Shown here: in pieces, positions 1 through 8,393 of the stretch | Numbering within the stretch: the first letter of the stretch is position 1 | How the letters are laid out: every line of letters begins with the position of its first letter | Assembly: GCF_000739735.1 (NCBI RefSeq) | Contig: NZ_BBJF01000017.1 | Coordinates: 124,001 to 188,000, forward strand | From: Paraburkholderia ginsengisoli NBRC 100965 | GTDB taxonomy: Bacteria; Pseudomonadota; Gammaproteobacteria; Burkholderiales; Burkholderiaceae | Direction: 5' to 3' | DNA length: 64,000 nucleotides | Translations under genes and position numbers: made by a program | Notes under the pieces: generated by a model | The model's database searches: none | What the model saw: the letters and a program-made list of their open reading frames with translations, nothing else | What the model was told of the DNA's origin: nothing

Positions 1-2784
1 CAGAAACAGCATCCACACGATGCCCGCGAGCGCCGCCGGCAAGGCGCTGACGATGATCAGCGGATCGACCCACGACTGGAAGTTCACCACGATCAGCAGA
101 TAGACCAGCACGATCGCCATCGCGACGCCGAGCCCGAGCCCGAAGAACGAACTGCGCATGGTCTGCACCTGGCCGCGCACGGTGATCTGACTGCCGCGCG
201 GCAGCGACGCGCGCACGTTGTTCACGAGCTTGTCGACCTGGTTCGCGACGCTGCCGAGGTCGCGCTTCTCGACGCTCACGTACAGGTCGATCACCGGCCG
301 GATGTTGTAGTGATTCACTTCGGCGAACTGGGTTTGCGGCGACACCCGCACCAGGTTGCCGAGCAATTGGGTCGGGCCGTTGGCCGAGCCCGACACCGGC
401 GTGCGCAGCAACTCGTCGATCGACGACACCTGGTACTGCGGCGTCTGTACCGCGACGTTGTATTCGACACCGTTGTTCTTGTTGAACCAGAATCCCGGCG
501 AAGTCTGCGAGCTGCCGGACAGCGAAATGAGCACGTTCTGCGCGACGTTGCTCGCGCTCAGATTGAGTTGCTGCAAACGCGTGCGGTCCATCTGCAGATT
601 GATCGCGGGTTCATCGAGCTTCTGCTGGATGTGCGTATCGACGGTGCCGGGAATCAGCCGCACCTGCTTGAGCAGCTTGCGCGCGACGTCGAAGTTGCCC
701 TCCTGATTCGCGCCGGAAATCTGCACGTCGACGGCGGCGGGCAAACCGAAGTTGAGAATCTGCGTGACGATGTCGGCGGGCTGAAAGAAGAATTCGACGC
801 CCGGGAAGCGTTGCGGCAGGATCGTGCGCAACTTGTCCATGTAGATCTGCGTCGGCTTGTGGTCTTCGTTCAGCGCGACCTGGATCTCGCCGTCGAGCGT
901 GCCGATCGTGCCGGAGTTGCTGTACGAGAGGTTGATGCCGCTATACGGCAAACCGAGGTTGTCGAGGATCGTGCCCAGTTCCTTCGCGGGCACGACCTCG
1001 CGAATCACCTTCTCGACTTCGTCGGCGAGACGCGCGGTTTCCTCGATACGCGTGCCGGTCGGCGCACGCATGTGCAAGCGGATGTCGCCCGCGTCGACGC
1101 TCGGGAAAAAGTCTTCGCCGAGCACGAAAACAAGGCCCATCGACACGATACAGAAGCCGAGAAACACGCTGCCGAACAGGCCGCGGCGCACCAGCAGGCT
1201 GCTCAGAATCATGATGTAGCCAGCCCGCATCCGCTCGAAGCCGCGATCGAAACGATGGTAGGCGCGCATGAACAGATTCGGCTTCGCGCCTTCCTTCGGC
1301 TTGTGCGCGTGGCCCATCAGCAGCATCGCGAGCGTCGGCACCAGCGTGCGCGACAGGATGTACGACGCGAGCATCGCGAACACCACCGCTTCGGCGAGCG
1401 GCACGAACAGATAGCGCGCGACGCCGGTCAGGAAGAACATCGGCACGAACACGATACAGATGCACAGCGTCGACACGAGCGCGGGAATCGCGATCTCGCC
1501 CGCGCCGTCGAGAATTGCATCGTGCAGATTGGTGCCCATATGCAGATGCCGCTCGATGTTCTCGATCGTCACCGTCGCGTCGTCGACCAGAATCCCGACC
1601 GCGAGCGCGAGGCCGCCGAGCGTCATGATGTTGATGGTCTGGCCGAGTGCGTGCAGCACGATCAGCGACGAGAGGATCGACAGCGGAATCGAAATCGCGA
1701 TGATGCAGGTGCTGCGCCAGTTGCCGAGAAACAGCAGGATCATCGCGGCGGTCAGCGCGGCGGCGATCAGCGCCTCGCGCACCACGCCCTGCACCGCCGC
1801 CTTGACGAACACCGACTGATCGAACAGCGGGGTGATGTTCAGGTCCGGCGGCAACGCGGCACGCGCGGCGGGCAACAGCCCCTTCAGCGTATCGACGATC
1901 GACAGCGTCGACGCGCTGCCGTTCTTCAGCACCGACATCAGCACGCCGCGATGGCCGTTCTCCCGCACGATGTTGGTCTGCGGCGAGAAGCCGTCGCGCA
2001 CGTGAGCGACTTCGCGCAGATACGTCGTCGCACCGTTGAGCGTGCGCACCGGAATGTCGTTGAGCCCTTCCACCGTGGCGGGCGAGCCGTTCATGTTGAT
2101 CGTGTATTCCTTCGGTCCGATCTTGGCCGTGCCGGTCGGCAGAATCAGGTTTTGCGCGTTGAACGCGCTGACCACGTCCGACGGCGTCAGGCCTTTGGCG
2201 AGCAGCGCGCGCGTGTCGAGGTCGACCGAGATCAGCCGCGATTTGCCGCCGTATGGGTACGGCACGGCCGCGCCGGGAATCGTCACGAGTTGCGGGCGCA
2301 GGAAGTTCAGCGCGGTGTCGTTCAGCGATTGCTCGGAGAGCTTCGGGCTCGACAGGCCGAGCTGGATCACCGGAATGCTGGAGGCCGAATAGCTGATAAC
2401 AAGCGGCGGCGTTGCACCCGGCGGCATCTGCTTGAGCTGCGCCTGTTCGACGGCCACGGTCTGCGCGATCGCGGTCTGGATGTTCGCATTCGGTTGCAGG
2501 AACACCTTCAGGATCGTGATGCCCGCCAGCGATTGCGATTCGATGTGCTCGATGTCGTTGACCGTGGTGGTCAGACTGCGCTCGTTGACCGACGTAATGC
2601 GGTTGGCCATGTCCTCGGCCGACAAACCCGTGTACGTCCAGATGATGCTGACCACCGGAATGTTGATTTCCGGCAGCACGTCGACCGGCGTGGTGAACAG
2701 CACGAATGGCGTCGCCAGCAAGATCAGAATGGCCATCACGATAAACGTGTATGGCCGCTTAAGCGCTACGTTGACGATCCACAT
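1..2784 (-). CDS. RND-family efflux permease, N-terminal 928 codons (cut by window edge)
   Basis: Inner-membrane proton-driven exporter subunit of the resistance-nodulation-division superfamily. It normally works with a periplasmic adaptor and an outer-membrane channel. The start at 2784 gives MWIVNVALKRPYTF, the standard amphipathic start plus first membrane helix of this family. TPVDVLPEINIPVVSI and YTGLSAEDMANRI follow, then the two periplasmic porter halves. The central membrane block contains GGLALAVGILVDDATV, which carries the aspartates of the proton relay. A usual permease is about 1,030-1,070 residues, so roughly 100-140 C-terminal residues lie beyond base 1. No adaptor gene lies upstream: the next gene rightward is an unrelated VOC protein behind a terminator, so any adaptor must be downstream, outside the window. 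The substrate cannot be told from sequence. The family call is firm. Confidence 0.95.
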   Translation of the reverse strand, partial: MWIVNVALKRPYTFIVMAILILLATPFVLFTTPVDVLPEINIPVVSIIWTYTGLSAEDMANRITSVNERSLTTTVNDIEHIESQSLAGITILKVFLQPNANIQTAIAQTVAVEQAQLKQMPPGATPPLVISYSASSIPVIQLGLSSPKLSEQSLNDTALNFLRPQLVTIPGAAVPYPYGGKSRLISVDLDTRALLAKGLTPSDVVSAFNAQNLILPTGTAKIGPKEYTINMNGSPATVEGLNDIPVRTLNGATTYLREVAHVRDGFSPQTNIVRENGHRGVLMSVLKNGSASTLSIVDTLKGLLPAARAALPPDLNITPLFDQSVFVKAAVQGVVREALIAAALTAAMILLFLGNWRSTCIIAISIPLSILSSLIVLHALGQTINIMTLGGLALAVGILVDDATVTIENIERHLHMGTNLHDAILDGAGEIAIPALVSTLCICIVFVPMFFLTGVARYLFVPLAEAVVFAMLASYILSRTLVPTLAMLLMGHAHKPKEGAKPNLFMRAYHRFDRGFERMRAGYIMILSSLLVRRGLFGSVFLGFCIVSMGLVFVLGEDFFPSVDAGDIRLHMRAPTGTRIEETARLADEVEKVIREVVPAKELGTILDNLGLPYSGINLSYSNSGTIGTLDGEIQVALNEDHKPTQIYMDKLRTILPQRFPGVEFFFQPADIVTQILNFGLPAAVDVQISGANQEGNFDVARKLLKQVRLIPGTVDTHIQQKLDEPAINLQMDRTRLQQLNLSASNVAQNVLISLSGSSQTSPGFWFNKNNGVEYNVAVQTPQYQVSSIDELLRTPVSGSANGPTQLLGNLVRVSPQTQFAEVNHYNIRPVIDLYVSVEKRDLGSVANQVDKLVNNVRASLPRGSQITVRGQVQTMRSSFFGLGLGVAMAIVLVYLLIVVNFQSWVDPLIIVSALPAALAGIVWMLFL

Positions 2785-3082
2785 TGAAACGCGCCCGAGA
2801 GAATGCAGGTAAAAGGGGATGGGTGAATCAGCGCTTATGCTAGATCGGTAGCCCCAACGCCTGCATGGCGCGAAAATGGCGGAAATGTCAGGAAGAAAAC
2901 CGTAAGCCGATGCGTCGATTCACGCGCGGCAGCGTTTGGCGGCGAGCAAACGTTTGTTGAGAAAAGATACGCGCCGTTGCGGGTAGGTTGCTTCGCGCGA
3001 TGCGTGAGTACGTCCAGAAATATTAGGAAACATGCTTTCAGATTGATTTGTGCAAAGCAAATCTGTTCGACCGGGCATTGAA
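2785..3082. other. Intergenic region upstream of the RND permease
   Basis: I find no convincing gene here. Short overlapping frames on both strands have compositional rather than protein-like translations. It must hold the promoter of the leftward RND gene, but I could not pick out a clear -35/-10 pair. The ribosome-binding site before 2784 is weak. Confidence 0.5.
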
Positions 3083-3108
3083 TAAAAAAGCCGACCTCGA
3101 AGGTCGGC
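3083..3108 (-). terminator. Rho-independent terminator after the VOC gene
   Basis: A perfect 8-bp stem (GCCGACCT / AGGTCGGC, 3090-3097 with 3101-3108) encloses a 3-nt loop. Read on the minus strand it is followed by a run of six U residues (A run at 3084-3089). It lies 47 nt beyond the VOC stop codon and insulates the RND gene from VOC transcription. Confidence 0.9.
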
Positions 3109-3154
3109 TGTCTTTGCGTATCGAAGCGCCGCGTGGCGGCTTCGCGGCATGTAC

Positions 3155-3589
3155 TTACTTCGCGAACAACGACGACATATCCGCAAACGCCTTGAACTCC
3201 AGCGCATTGCCCGACGGATCGAGGAAGAACATCGTCGCCTGCTCGCCGACCTCGCCCTTGAAGCGCACATGCGGCTCGATGATGAAGTCGATGCCCGCCT
3301 GCTTCAGCTTATCGGCGGCGGCCTGCCATTGCTCCATCGACAGCACCGCGCCGAAGTGGCGCACCGGCACTGCATCGCCGTCGACCTTGCTGGTCTGACG
3401 GTGGCCGATCTCGTCGGGCGCGAGGTGCGCGACGATCTGATGGCCGTAGAAGTTGAAATCGACCCACGCGTCCGAGCTGCGCCCTTCCGGACAGCCCAGC
3501 AGTTCGCCGTAGAACTCGCGGGCGGCGGCGAGGCTATGAACAGGAAACGCCAGATGGAACGGCGGCAAAACGTTTTCGGCAACGCTCAT
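3155..3589 (-). CDS. VOC-superfamily (glyoxalase/dioxygenase-like) protein, 144 aa
   Basis: Single protein of the vicinal-oxygen-chelate fold, cytoplasmic and metal-dependent. The start was set at MSVAENVLPPFHLAF. An upstream in-frame extension of 51 codons is basic and unlike the family, and would run through the LysR operator. Typical features are HLAF at the first strand, a central HFGAVLSM segment and a C-terminal FFLDPSGNALEFKAF, where the Glu is the usual metal ligand. Length fits the family. It is divergent from a LysR regulator (start 3760) with a perfect T-N11-A box between, so it is probably that regulator's target. The reaction is unknown; glyoxalase, dioxygenase and resistance roles all occur in this family. 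Confidence 0.85.
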   Translation of the reverse strand: MSVAENVLPPFHLAFPVHSLAAAREFYGELLGCPEGRSSDAWVDFNFYGHQIVAHLAPDEIGHRQTSKVDGDAVPVRHFGAVLSMEQWQAAADKLKQAGIDFIIEPHVRFKGEVGEQATMFFLDPSGNALEFKAFADMSSLFAK

Positions 3590-3681
3590 GATGGGGACTC
3601 GCTGATTTGAAGTGGAGTGAATGATCGATGTGTTCGGCGTGGGCAGCGCTCGGGCCGCACGCCTGTGGCGAAGCGTGGGAC

Positions 3682-3706
3682 CCATTTTAACCATGACTAA
3701 AAATGG
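3682..3706. promoter_or_regulatory. LysR-type operator between VOC gene and LysR gene
   Basis: CCATTTT (3682-3688) and AAAATGG (3700-3706) form a perfect 7-bp inverted repeat separated by 11 bases. The inner T and A give the classic T-N11-A LysR box. It lies 92 bp before the VOC start and 53 bp before the LysR start, the usual place for a shared regulatory site. Confidence 0.8.
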
Positions 3707-3759
3707 TGGAAAACGATATATATTTGACCTCACCATCACCAATTTCGATTAGCCAGCCT

Positions 3760-4638
3760 ATGCTCAGCGAGCTCAAGACCTTCATCGCCGTGAGTCAGCA
3801 CGGCACGTTTTCCGGCGCGGGCGCGCGCATCGGACTGACGCAATCGGCGGTCAGCGCGCAGATGCAGCGACTCGAAGAGGAACTCGGCTTCGCGCTGTTC
3901 GACCGCACCGGCCGCTCCGCGACGCTCAACGATGCCGGCCGCGAAACGCTCGCGCTCGCCGAGGAAATGATGACGCTGTACGCGCGGCTCTCCGAACGCG
4001 GCGCGGTCGCGGCGGAAAGCGGCATGCTGCGGGTCGGCGCGATCGCGTCCGCGCAGGTGTCGTTTCTCGCCGACGCGCTCGCGCGCTTTCGCGACGACCG
4101 GCCCGGCTGGCGAATTCGCGTGGTGCCGGGCGTGTCGCTGGGGCTGCTCGGCCAGGTGGATTCCGGCGAACTCGATCTGGCCGTCATCATCAAGCCGCCG
4201 TTCGCGCTGCCATCCGAGCTCGAATGGCGCACGCTCGTCAGCGAGCCGTTCGTGCTGCTCGTGCCGAAGAAGCTCGCGCGCGCGGCGCGCTCGTGGCGTG
4301 AACTGCTGAAGAGCGAGCCGTTCATCCGCTACGACCGCACATCGTTCGGCGGCCGGCTGGTCGACCGGTTTTTGCGGCGCTCGCGGCTGAACGTGCACGA
4401 CGCGATCGAGCTCGACGAATTGCAGGCGATCGTGCAACTGGTCGCACGCGGAATCGGCGTGGCGCTGATCCCGAATACGGCGGGCCTCGGCAAGTGGCCG
4501 GCGAACGTCGCCGCGCTCGAACTCGGCGACGCGACGTTTCATCGCGAGATCGGACTTGTGCAGCGGCCGCGGCATAGCCGGCAGGCGGTGGCGGATGCGT
4601 TGGCGGAGTGTGTGGAGGCGGCGGCCGCGGGGAATTGA
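3760..4638 (+). CDS. LysR-family transcriptional regulator, 292 aa
   Basis: DNA-binding regulator with an N-terminal winged helix-turn-helix (residues about 1-60; TFSGAGARIGLTQSAVSAQMQRLEE spans the recognition region) and a periplasmic-binding-protein-like effector domain. MLSELKTF was chosen as the start: it matches the family's usual first residues, and the 19 codons upstream overlap the operator. It probably controls the divergent VOC gene and itself through the box at 3682-3706. The effector is unknown. A LysE-type exporter begins 178 bp downstream on the same strand and could belong to the same response, but no sequence evidence links them. Confidence 0.92.
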   Translation: MLSELKTFIAVSQHGTFSGAGARIGLTQSAVSAQMQRLEEELGFALFDRTGRSATLNDAGRETLALAEEMMTLYARLSERGAVAAESGMLRVGAIASAQVSFLADALARFRDDRPGWRIRVVPGVSLGLLGQVDSGELDLAVIIKPPFALPSELEWRTLVSEPFVLLVPKKLARAARSWRELLKSEPFIRYDRTSFGGRLVDRFLRRSRLNVHDAIELDELQAIVQLVARGIGVALIPNTAGLGKWPANVAALELGDATFHREIGLVQRPRHSRQAVADALAECVEAAAAGN

Positions 4639-4816
4639 GTGGTGCGGTGTCGGGGATTGTCCTGCCCCACGAACCGCCAACTGTATCTGTGAGACTCGCA
4701 CGACGGCGCGCAGAATCATCACTCGCGCGCGCTGAAGGAGCGAATCGAGCCGTGACTCACGAATCGAATCGCGTATCGTCCCGCGCGCTCAACCGCCCGC
4801 CTCCGAGTGTCCGACC

Positions 4817-5455
4817 ATGATCGCCAGCCCCCTGCTCAGCGCCGATGTCCTGATCGCCTATAGCGCCTACTTCGTCGGCACCGCGAGCCCGGGGCCCAGC
4901 AATCTCGCGATCATGTCGCTGGCAATGAGCTCGGGCCGCCGCTCTGCGCTGACCTTCGCGCTCGGCGTCGTATCAGGCTCGTTCTCGTGGGCGCTGCTGG
5001 CGTCGCTCGGTTTGTCGGCGGTGCTCGCCACCTGCTCGGAATGTCTGACGGCGATCAGGATCGCCGGCGGACTTTATCTGCTGTGGCTCGGTTTCAAGTC
5101 CGCGCGCTCCGCGTTCGGCGCCGGCAAGTTGCCCGCCGCTGCCGCGCGGCCCGACGAGCCGCTCAAGCGCCTCTATCTGCGCGGCTTGCTGCTGCATCTC
5201 ACCAATCCGAAAGCGGTGCTGGTGTGGCTGTCGATCGTCTCGCTCGCCATGTCGCCGACCGGCGGTCCATCGCACACGCTGCCGGTGGTGCTCGGCTGCA
5301 TGGCGATCGGCGTCACGGTGTTCAGCAGCTACGCGGTGCTGTTTTCGACCGCGTCCGCGCGGCGCATCTACGCGTCGATCCGGCGCTGGCTCGACGGCTC
5401 GCTCGCGATCATGTTCGGGATTGCCGGCCTCAAGCTGCTGACGTCGAAAGGCTAG
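4817..5455 (+). CDS. LysE/RhtB-family amino-acid exporter, 212 aa
   Basis: Inner-membrane translocator of the LysE superfamily, which exports amino acids or their derivatives. The N-terminal segment contains GTASPGPSNLAIMSLAMSSG, the signature glycine/proline motif of the family (A-x-x-P-G-P-x). About six hydrophobic segments follow, with the helix-loop GLYLLWLGFKSARSA and the conserved LTNPKAVLVWLSI. Length (about 205-215) is normal. It follows the LysR gene on the same strand after a 178-bp gap. The substrate is not predictable from sequence. Confidence 0.92.
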   Translation: MIASPLLSADVLIAYSAYFVGTASPGPSNLAIMSLAMSSGRRSALTFALGVVSGSFSWALLASLGLSAVLATCSECLTAIRIAGGLYLLWLGFKSARSAFGAGKLPAAAARPDEPLKRLYLRGLLLHLTNPKAVLVWLSIVSLAMSPTGGPSHTLPVVLGCMAIGVTVFSSYAVLFSTASARRIYASIRRWLDGSLAIMFGIAGLKLLTSKG

Positions 5456-5524
5456 CTCGCGTGGAGACGCGCGGCCGCTCTGCGATACTGTCGCCGTGAC
5501 GACTCCAGCGAACCAGCCCAACCG

Positions 5525-5872
5525 ATGAACGGCAGCAACGAAGTCAACCCGGCCGCCAGGCATACGCCGTGGCAGAAGCGCCTGTACCTGAGCGGCGCGG
5601 CCATACTGATCGCCGCGCTGATTGCCGCCGCGCTGATCTACGCAACCGCCGCCCCGCCCGACGACGCCGTCTCCCGCTACAGCGCCGTCGATCCGCGCTA
5701 TCAGATCGAATTGCAGCGTATCGGCGGCAATGCGGCGGTGCTGATGGCGCAGCTTCATCAATGGTTCGACGGCCTGTGGCACGGCACCGCGCTCGCGGGT
5801 ACGGTGGCGGTGCTGGGCCTCGCGGCGGCCGGCGCATGCTTTTTCATCGGCCATTTTTTCGCCGACGACTGA
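5525..5872 (+). CDS. Small two-helix membrane protein, 115 aa, unknown function
   Basis: Not recognised. The protein has a basic N-terminus, a hydrophobic helix at about residues 22-42 (AAILIAALIAAALIYAT), a soluble loop of about 45 residues, and a second helix near the C-terminus (GTVAVLGLAAAGACFFIGHFF) ending in ADD. Translation is clean and protein-like, unlike the antisense frames. It starts 69 bp after the LysE-type gene and converges on the SulP gene with 15 bp between stops. The ribosome-binding site is weak. It is probably a real small inner-membrane protein. Confidence 0.65.
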   Translation: MNGSNEVNPAARHTPWQKRLYLSGAAILIAALIAAALIYATAAPPDDAVSRYSAVDPRYQIELQRIGGNAAVLMAQLHQWFDGLWHGTALAGTVAVLGLAAAGACFFIGHFFADD

Positions 5873-5887
5873 CCGCCGCGCTTCGCG

Positions 5888-7600
5888 CTACGGCGCGCCC
5901 TTCACCTGCTCGTGCGGCTTCTCGACCCCAGCCGAGCGCAGCGCCTCATGCAACGTGCCGAAGATGCAGCGCTCCTCGACGAGCGGCGTGATGCCATGCC
6001 GGTCCATGTCCGCGCGCAGATAACGGTTCACGCGCGCGAAGATCACCTCGATGCCGCCGCGCTTGAGCGCCACGCACAACTCGCCCACCGAGCGCGCCGC
6101 CGAATAGTCGAGGTCGGTGATCGCACTCGCGTCGATCACGAACCAGCGCACCGCGCTCGGCGCCCGGTCGATCAGACGGCGCGTATCGTCGACGAAAAAA
6201 TGATCGTTCGCGTAAAACAGGTCGGCGCCGAAGCGATAGACGATCAGCCCCGGCGCGGTCTGCATGCCGGGCACGGCCGGCACCGGCACCCACATGCCGT
6301 CGTCGCCGGGAGCGAGAACCATCGTGTGCGGGCGGTAGCTGTGGCGCACGTGACGCAGCAACGATAACGCCACCGCCACCAGAATGCCGTGCTCGACGCC
6401 GATCAGCACCACCGCCGCCGCCGTGAACAAGGCCAGTGCGAATTCGCCGGGACTTTCGCGGCGGATCGCGAACAGGGTCTTCACATCGATCAGACCGATC
6501 GCGATCGTGAACACGATACTGGCAAGAATGCAGTGCGGCAGATACTGCAGATAGCGGCTGAAAAACAGCAGCACCACGACCACCACCAGCGCGAACGCAA
6601 GCTGTGCAAACTGGCTGCGCGTGCCGGCGAGATCGGCCATCGCGGTCTGCGTCGGACTGCCGTTGACGACGAACGCACCCGACACCGCGGCCGCCGCGTT
6701 GGCTGCGGCAATCCCGAGCAGGTCGGCGTTGGCGTCGACGGATTCGTGATAACGCTCGGCGAACACGCGGCTCGCGGCGGCGCTTTGCGCGACGATCATC
6801 ACGAAGCACGAGGCCGCGACCGGCAGCAGATCGAGCACCTGTTGCCACGTCACCGAGGGCAGGCGCAGCGGCGGCAGTCCGCCCGCGACGGGTCCGAGCA
6901 CGGCGATGCCGTGGGCCGCGAAACCGTAGACGTCGCTCGCCGCGATGCCCGCGACGACCGCGATCAACGGCACCGGCGCGCGCGGCAAGAAGCGCTTGCA
7001 CGCCAGAATCGCGCCGACCACCAGCAGCGAAATGGCGAGCGTCGGCGCATGAATCAACGCCGATTCGCGCGCGACGAGCATCAGTTGATCGATGCTGCGC
7101 GCCGCGTGACCCGGCACGCCGGACATGTCGCCCAGCATCGCGATGCCCACCTGCACGCCGACCCCGGCGAGAAAGCCGACCAGCACGGTGCGCGACAGAA
7201 AATCGGCGAGAAAACCGAGTTTGAAAATCCGCGCGATCAGCAGCAAAGCCGCAGTGAGCAGCGCGACCATCGCGGCAAGCGCCGCATACTCGGCGCTCGA
7301 CGCCGGCGCCATCGTCGAGAGGCGGCTCGCGAAGATCGTCGCGGTGGCGGAATCGGCGGCCACGACCAGGTGCCGCGACGCGCCGAACAACGCGAACGCG
7401 ACAAGCGGAAGAAAGACGGTGTAAAGCCCCGTAACGGCGGGCATGCCGGCAATGCGCGCATAGCCGAGCACTTGCGGAATATCCATCGACGCGAGTTGCA
7501 CGCCGGCCAGCGCATCGCGCGCCGCCGCGGCGCGGCTCAACGGAAGGACCCCCTTCAGCACGCCGGCGCGCGCCGTGATACTCGCCAGAAAATCTCGCAT
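5888..7600 (-). CDS. SulP-family inorganic anion transporter with C-terminal STAS domain, 570 aa
   Basis: Membrane transporter of the SulP/SLC26 family (sulfate, bicarbonate or other anions). The N-terminal membrane domain starts with ALAGVQLASMDIPQVLGYA, which corresponds to the SulP signature (usual form A-G-x-T-x-A-x-x-x-P-x-x-x-A-Y), then about 12-14 helices with VVNGSPTQTAMA in the middle. The C-terminal part from about residue 430 is a cytoplasmic STAS domain (VIDASAITDLDYSAARSVGE). The signature is diverged: Ser-Met-Asp-Ile before Pro instead of a small/Thr pattern. Length is typical. A 32-residue ORF lies 167 bp upstream on the same strand and may share its transcript. Which anion it carries is not decidable here. 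Confidence 0.92.
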   Translation of the reverse strand: MRDFLASITARAGVLKGVLPLSRAAAARDALAGVQLASMDIPQVLGYARIAGMPAVTGLYTVFLPLVAFALFGASRHLVVAADSATATIFASRLSTMAPASSAEYAALAAMVALLTAALLLIARIFKLGFLADFLSRTVLVGFLAGVGVQVGIAMLGDMSGVPGHAARSIDQLMLVARESALIHAPTLAISLLVVGAILACKRFLPRAPVPLIAVVAGIAASDVYGFAAHGIAVLGPVAGGLPPLRLPSVTWQQVLDLLPVAASCFVMIVAQSAAASRVFAERYHESVDANADLLGIAAANAAAAVSGAFVVNGSPTQTAMADLAGTRSQFAQLAFALVVVVVLLFFSRYLQYLPHCILASIVFTIAIGLIDVKTLFAIRRESPGEFALALFTAAAVVLIGVEHGILVAVALSLLRHVRHSYRPHTMVLAPGDDGMWVPVPAVPGMQTAPGLIVYRFGADLFYANDHFFVDDTRRLIDRAPSAVRWFVIDASAITDLDYSAARSVGELCVALKRGGIEVIFARVNRYLRADMDRHGITPLVEERCIFGTLHEALRSAGVEKPHEQVKGAP

Positions 7601-7767
7601 ACGTGATGCCGTTCCAAACGCAGGTTATCGCGCATCGTGCCGTGACTCGGCATGCGAAGGCAAGCGCCAACGGCAGGCGGATCGACGAACAACCGGAGTC
7701 AGACAGCCGGAAGCGGGACGCATCCGGCAACGCTCGCGGCCAGGGCCCCGCTTAGGCAACTCAAAAA

Positions 7768-7866
7768 TTAACGCTTGAACTGACCTGTCTGCGGATCCAC
7801 GTGCCGCGCGAAACCGAACAACGCGACGATGCAAATTGGACAGGCGACCAGGAAGACGGCCAACAT
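7768..7866 (-). CDS. Putative 32-residue membrane peptide upstream of the SulP gene
   Basis: A short frame reading MLAVFLVACPICIVALFGFA then 12 polar residues ending in QTGQFKR. It forms one hydrophobic helix with a charged tail, and two cysteines lie in the helix as C-P-I-C. A GGGG-containing segment lies about 8 nt before the ATG. A plausible promoter (TTCAAT, 16 nt, TACACT on the minus strand, -10 at 7897-7902) and a palindrome at the predicted transcript start lie just upstream. This gene-like architecture is why I list it. Function is unknown. It could be a leader peptide for the SulP gene or an independent small membrane protein. Confidence 0.5.
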   Translation of the reverse strand: MLAVFLVACPICIVALFGFARHVDPQTGQFKR

Positions 7867-7876
7867 CACGCACCCC

Positions 7877-7891
7877 GTAACATATTGTTAC
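7877..7891. promoter_or_regulatory. 15-bp palindrome at the predicted start of the small membrane ORF transcript
   Basis: GTAACATATTGTTAC is a perfect 6+3+6 inverted repeat. It sits between a candidate -10 (TACACT on the minus strand, 7897-7902) and the ATG at 7866. A repressor bound there would block transcription of the small ORF and possibly of SulP. I do not recognise the cognate regulator. Confidence 0.5.
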
Positions 7892-7902
7892 CGGCGAGTG
7901 TA

Positions 7903-8314
7903 AGCGATTTGCATACGGATTGAATGGGGGAAAACCGCAAAGCTCCGTTGCCAAGAATTACAACAATTTTTGACAAAAGCGCGAAGCGTGACGCATGGGA
8001 TTTGGGGATACGCGCGCAAAAACATCGGAAAAAGCCGTGTTTTTTGTACGGCGAGCGCGTGGGTGCGGACAATGACTGGGTCGCCTTCGCAGCGTCCCTC
8101 AGAGCGGTCATCGAGGGCAATTAGATTGGCGCTTCTAGCGATTCGTCCGAGTCACACAGGTGTCGCTTCCCGTTCCACTCGCCTGACTGACGTCAGTGTC
8201 GAGAAGCACGAGGCGATCAAACCCGGTCGGACATGCCGCCATCAAACCCACGTCGCCGGACAACGGCTCGCGAACGTCGCACGCACGTCGGCCGGCTGGG
8301 TCGTCGGTCTCCCT
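7903..8314. other. Gene-free stretch between the small membrane ORF and the RIO kinase
   Basis: The frames here translate into basic, unstructured sequence, so I call no gene. AT-rich segments around 7940-7990 and 8030-8050 may carry the divergent promoter elements. No hairpin terminator or repeat was noticed. Confidence 0.5.
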
Positions 8315-8320
8315 TATAAT
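8315..8320 (+). promoter_or_regulatory. Perfect -10 hexamer upstream of the RIO kinase
   Basis: TATAAT lies 73 bp before the kinase ATG, in otherwise GC-rich sequence. No good -35 hexamer is visible 16-18 nt upstream, so it may be activator-dependent. It could also be coincidence. Confidence 0.4.
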
Positions 8321-8393
8321 CCGGCATGATCCGAATTCCCTCGCACACGGCCGCCCAGCGCCGCCACACCGCCCATCGCTCGCCGGCGGCCGC

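Noticed and set aside
310..2787. 825-codon plus-strand open frame opposite the RND permease
   Set aside because: Arginine/histidine-rich translation typical of the antisense frame of a high-GC gene. The minus strand encodes a clear RND permease across the same bases.
5946..7730. 594-codon minus-strand frame overlapping the SulP gene out of frame
   Set aside because: Arginine-rich alternate frame; the SulP frame has membrane helices and a STAS domain.
7866..8120. 84-codon minus-strand frame upstream of the small membrane ORF
   Set aside because: Low-complexity translation, ends inside the small ORF's start region, no ribosome-binding site or family features.
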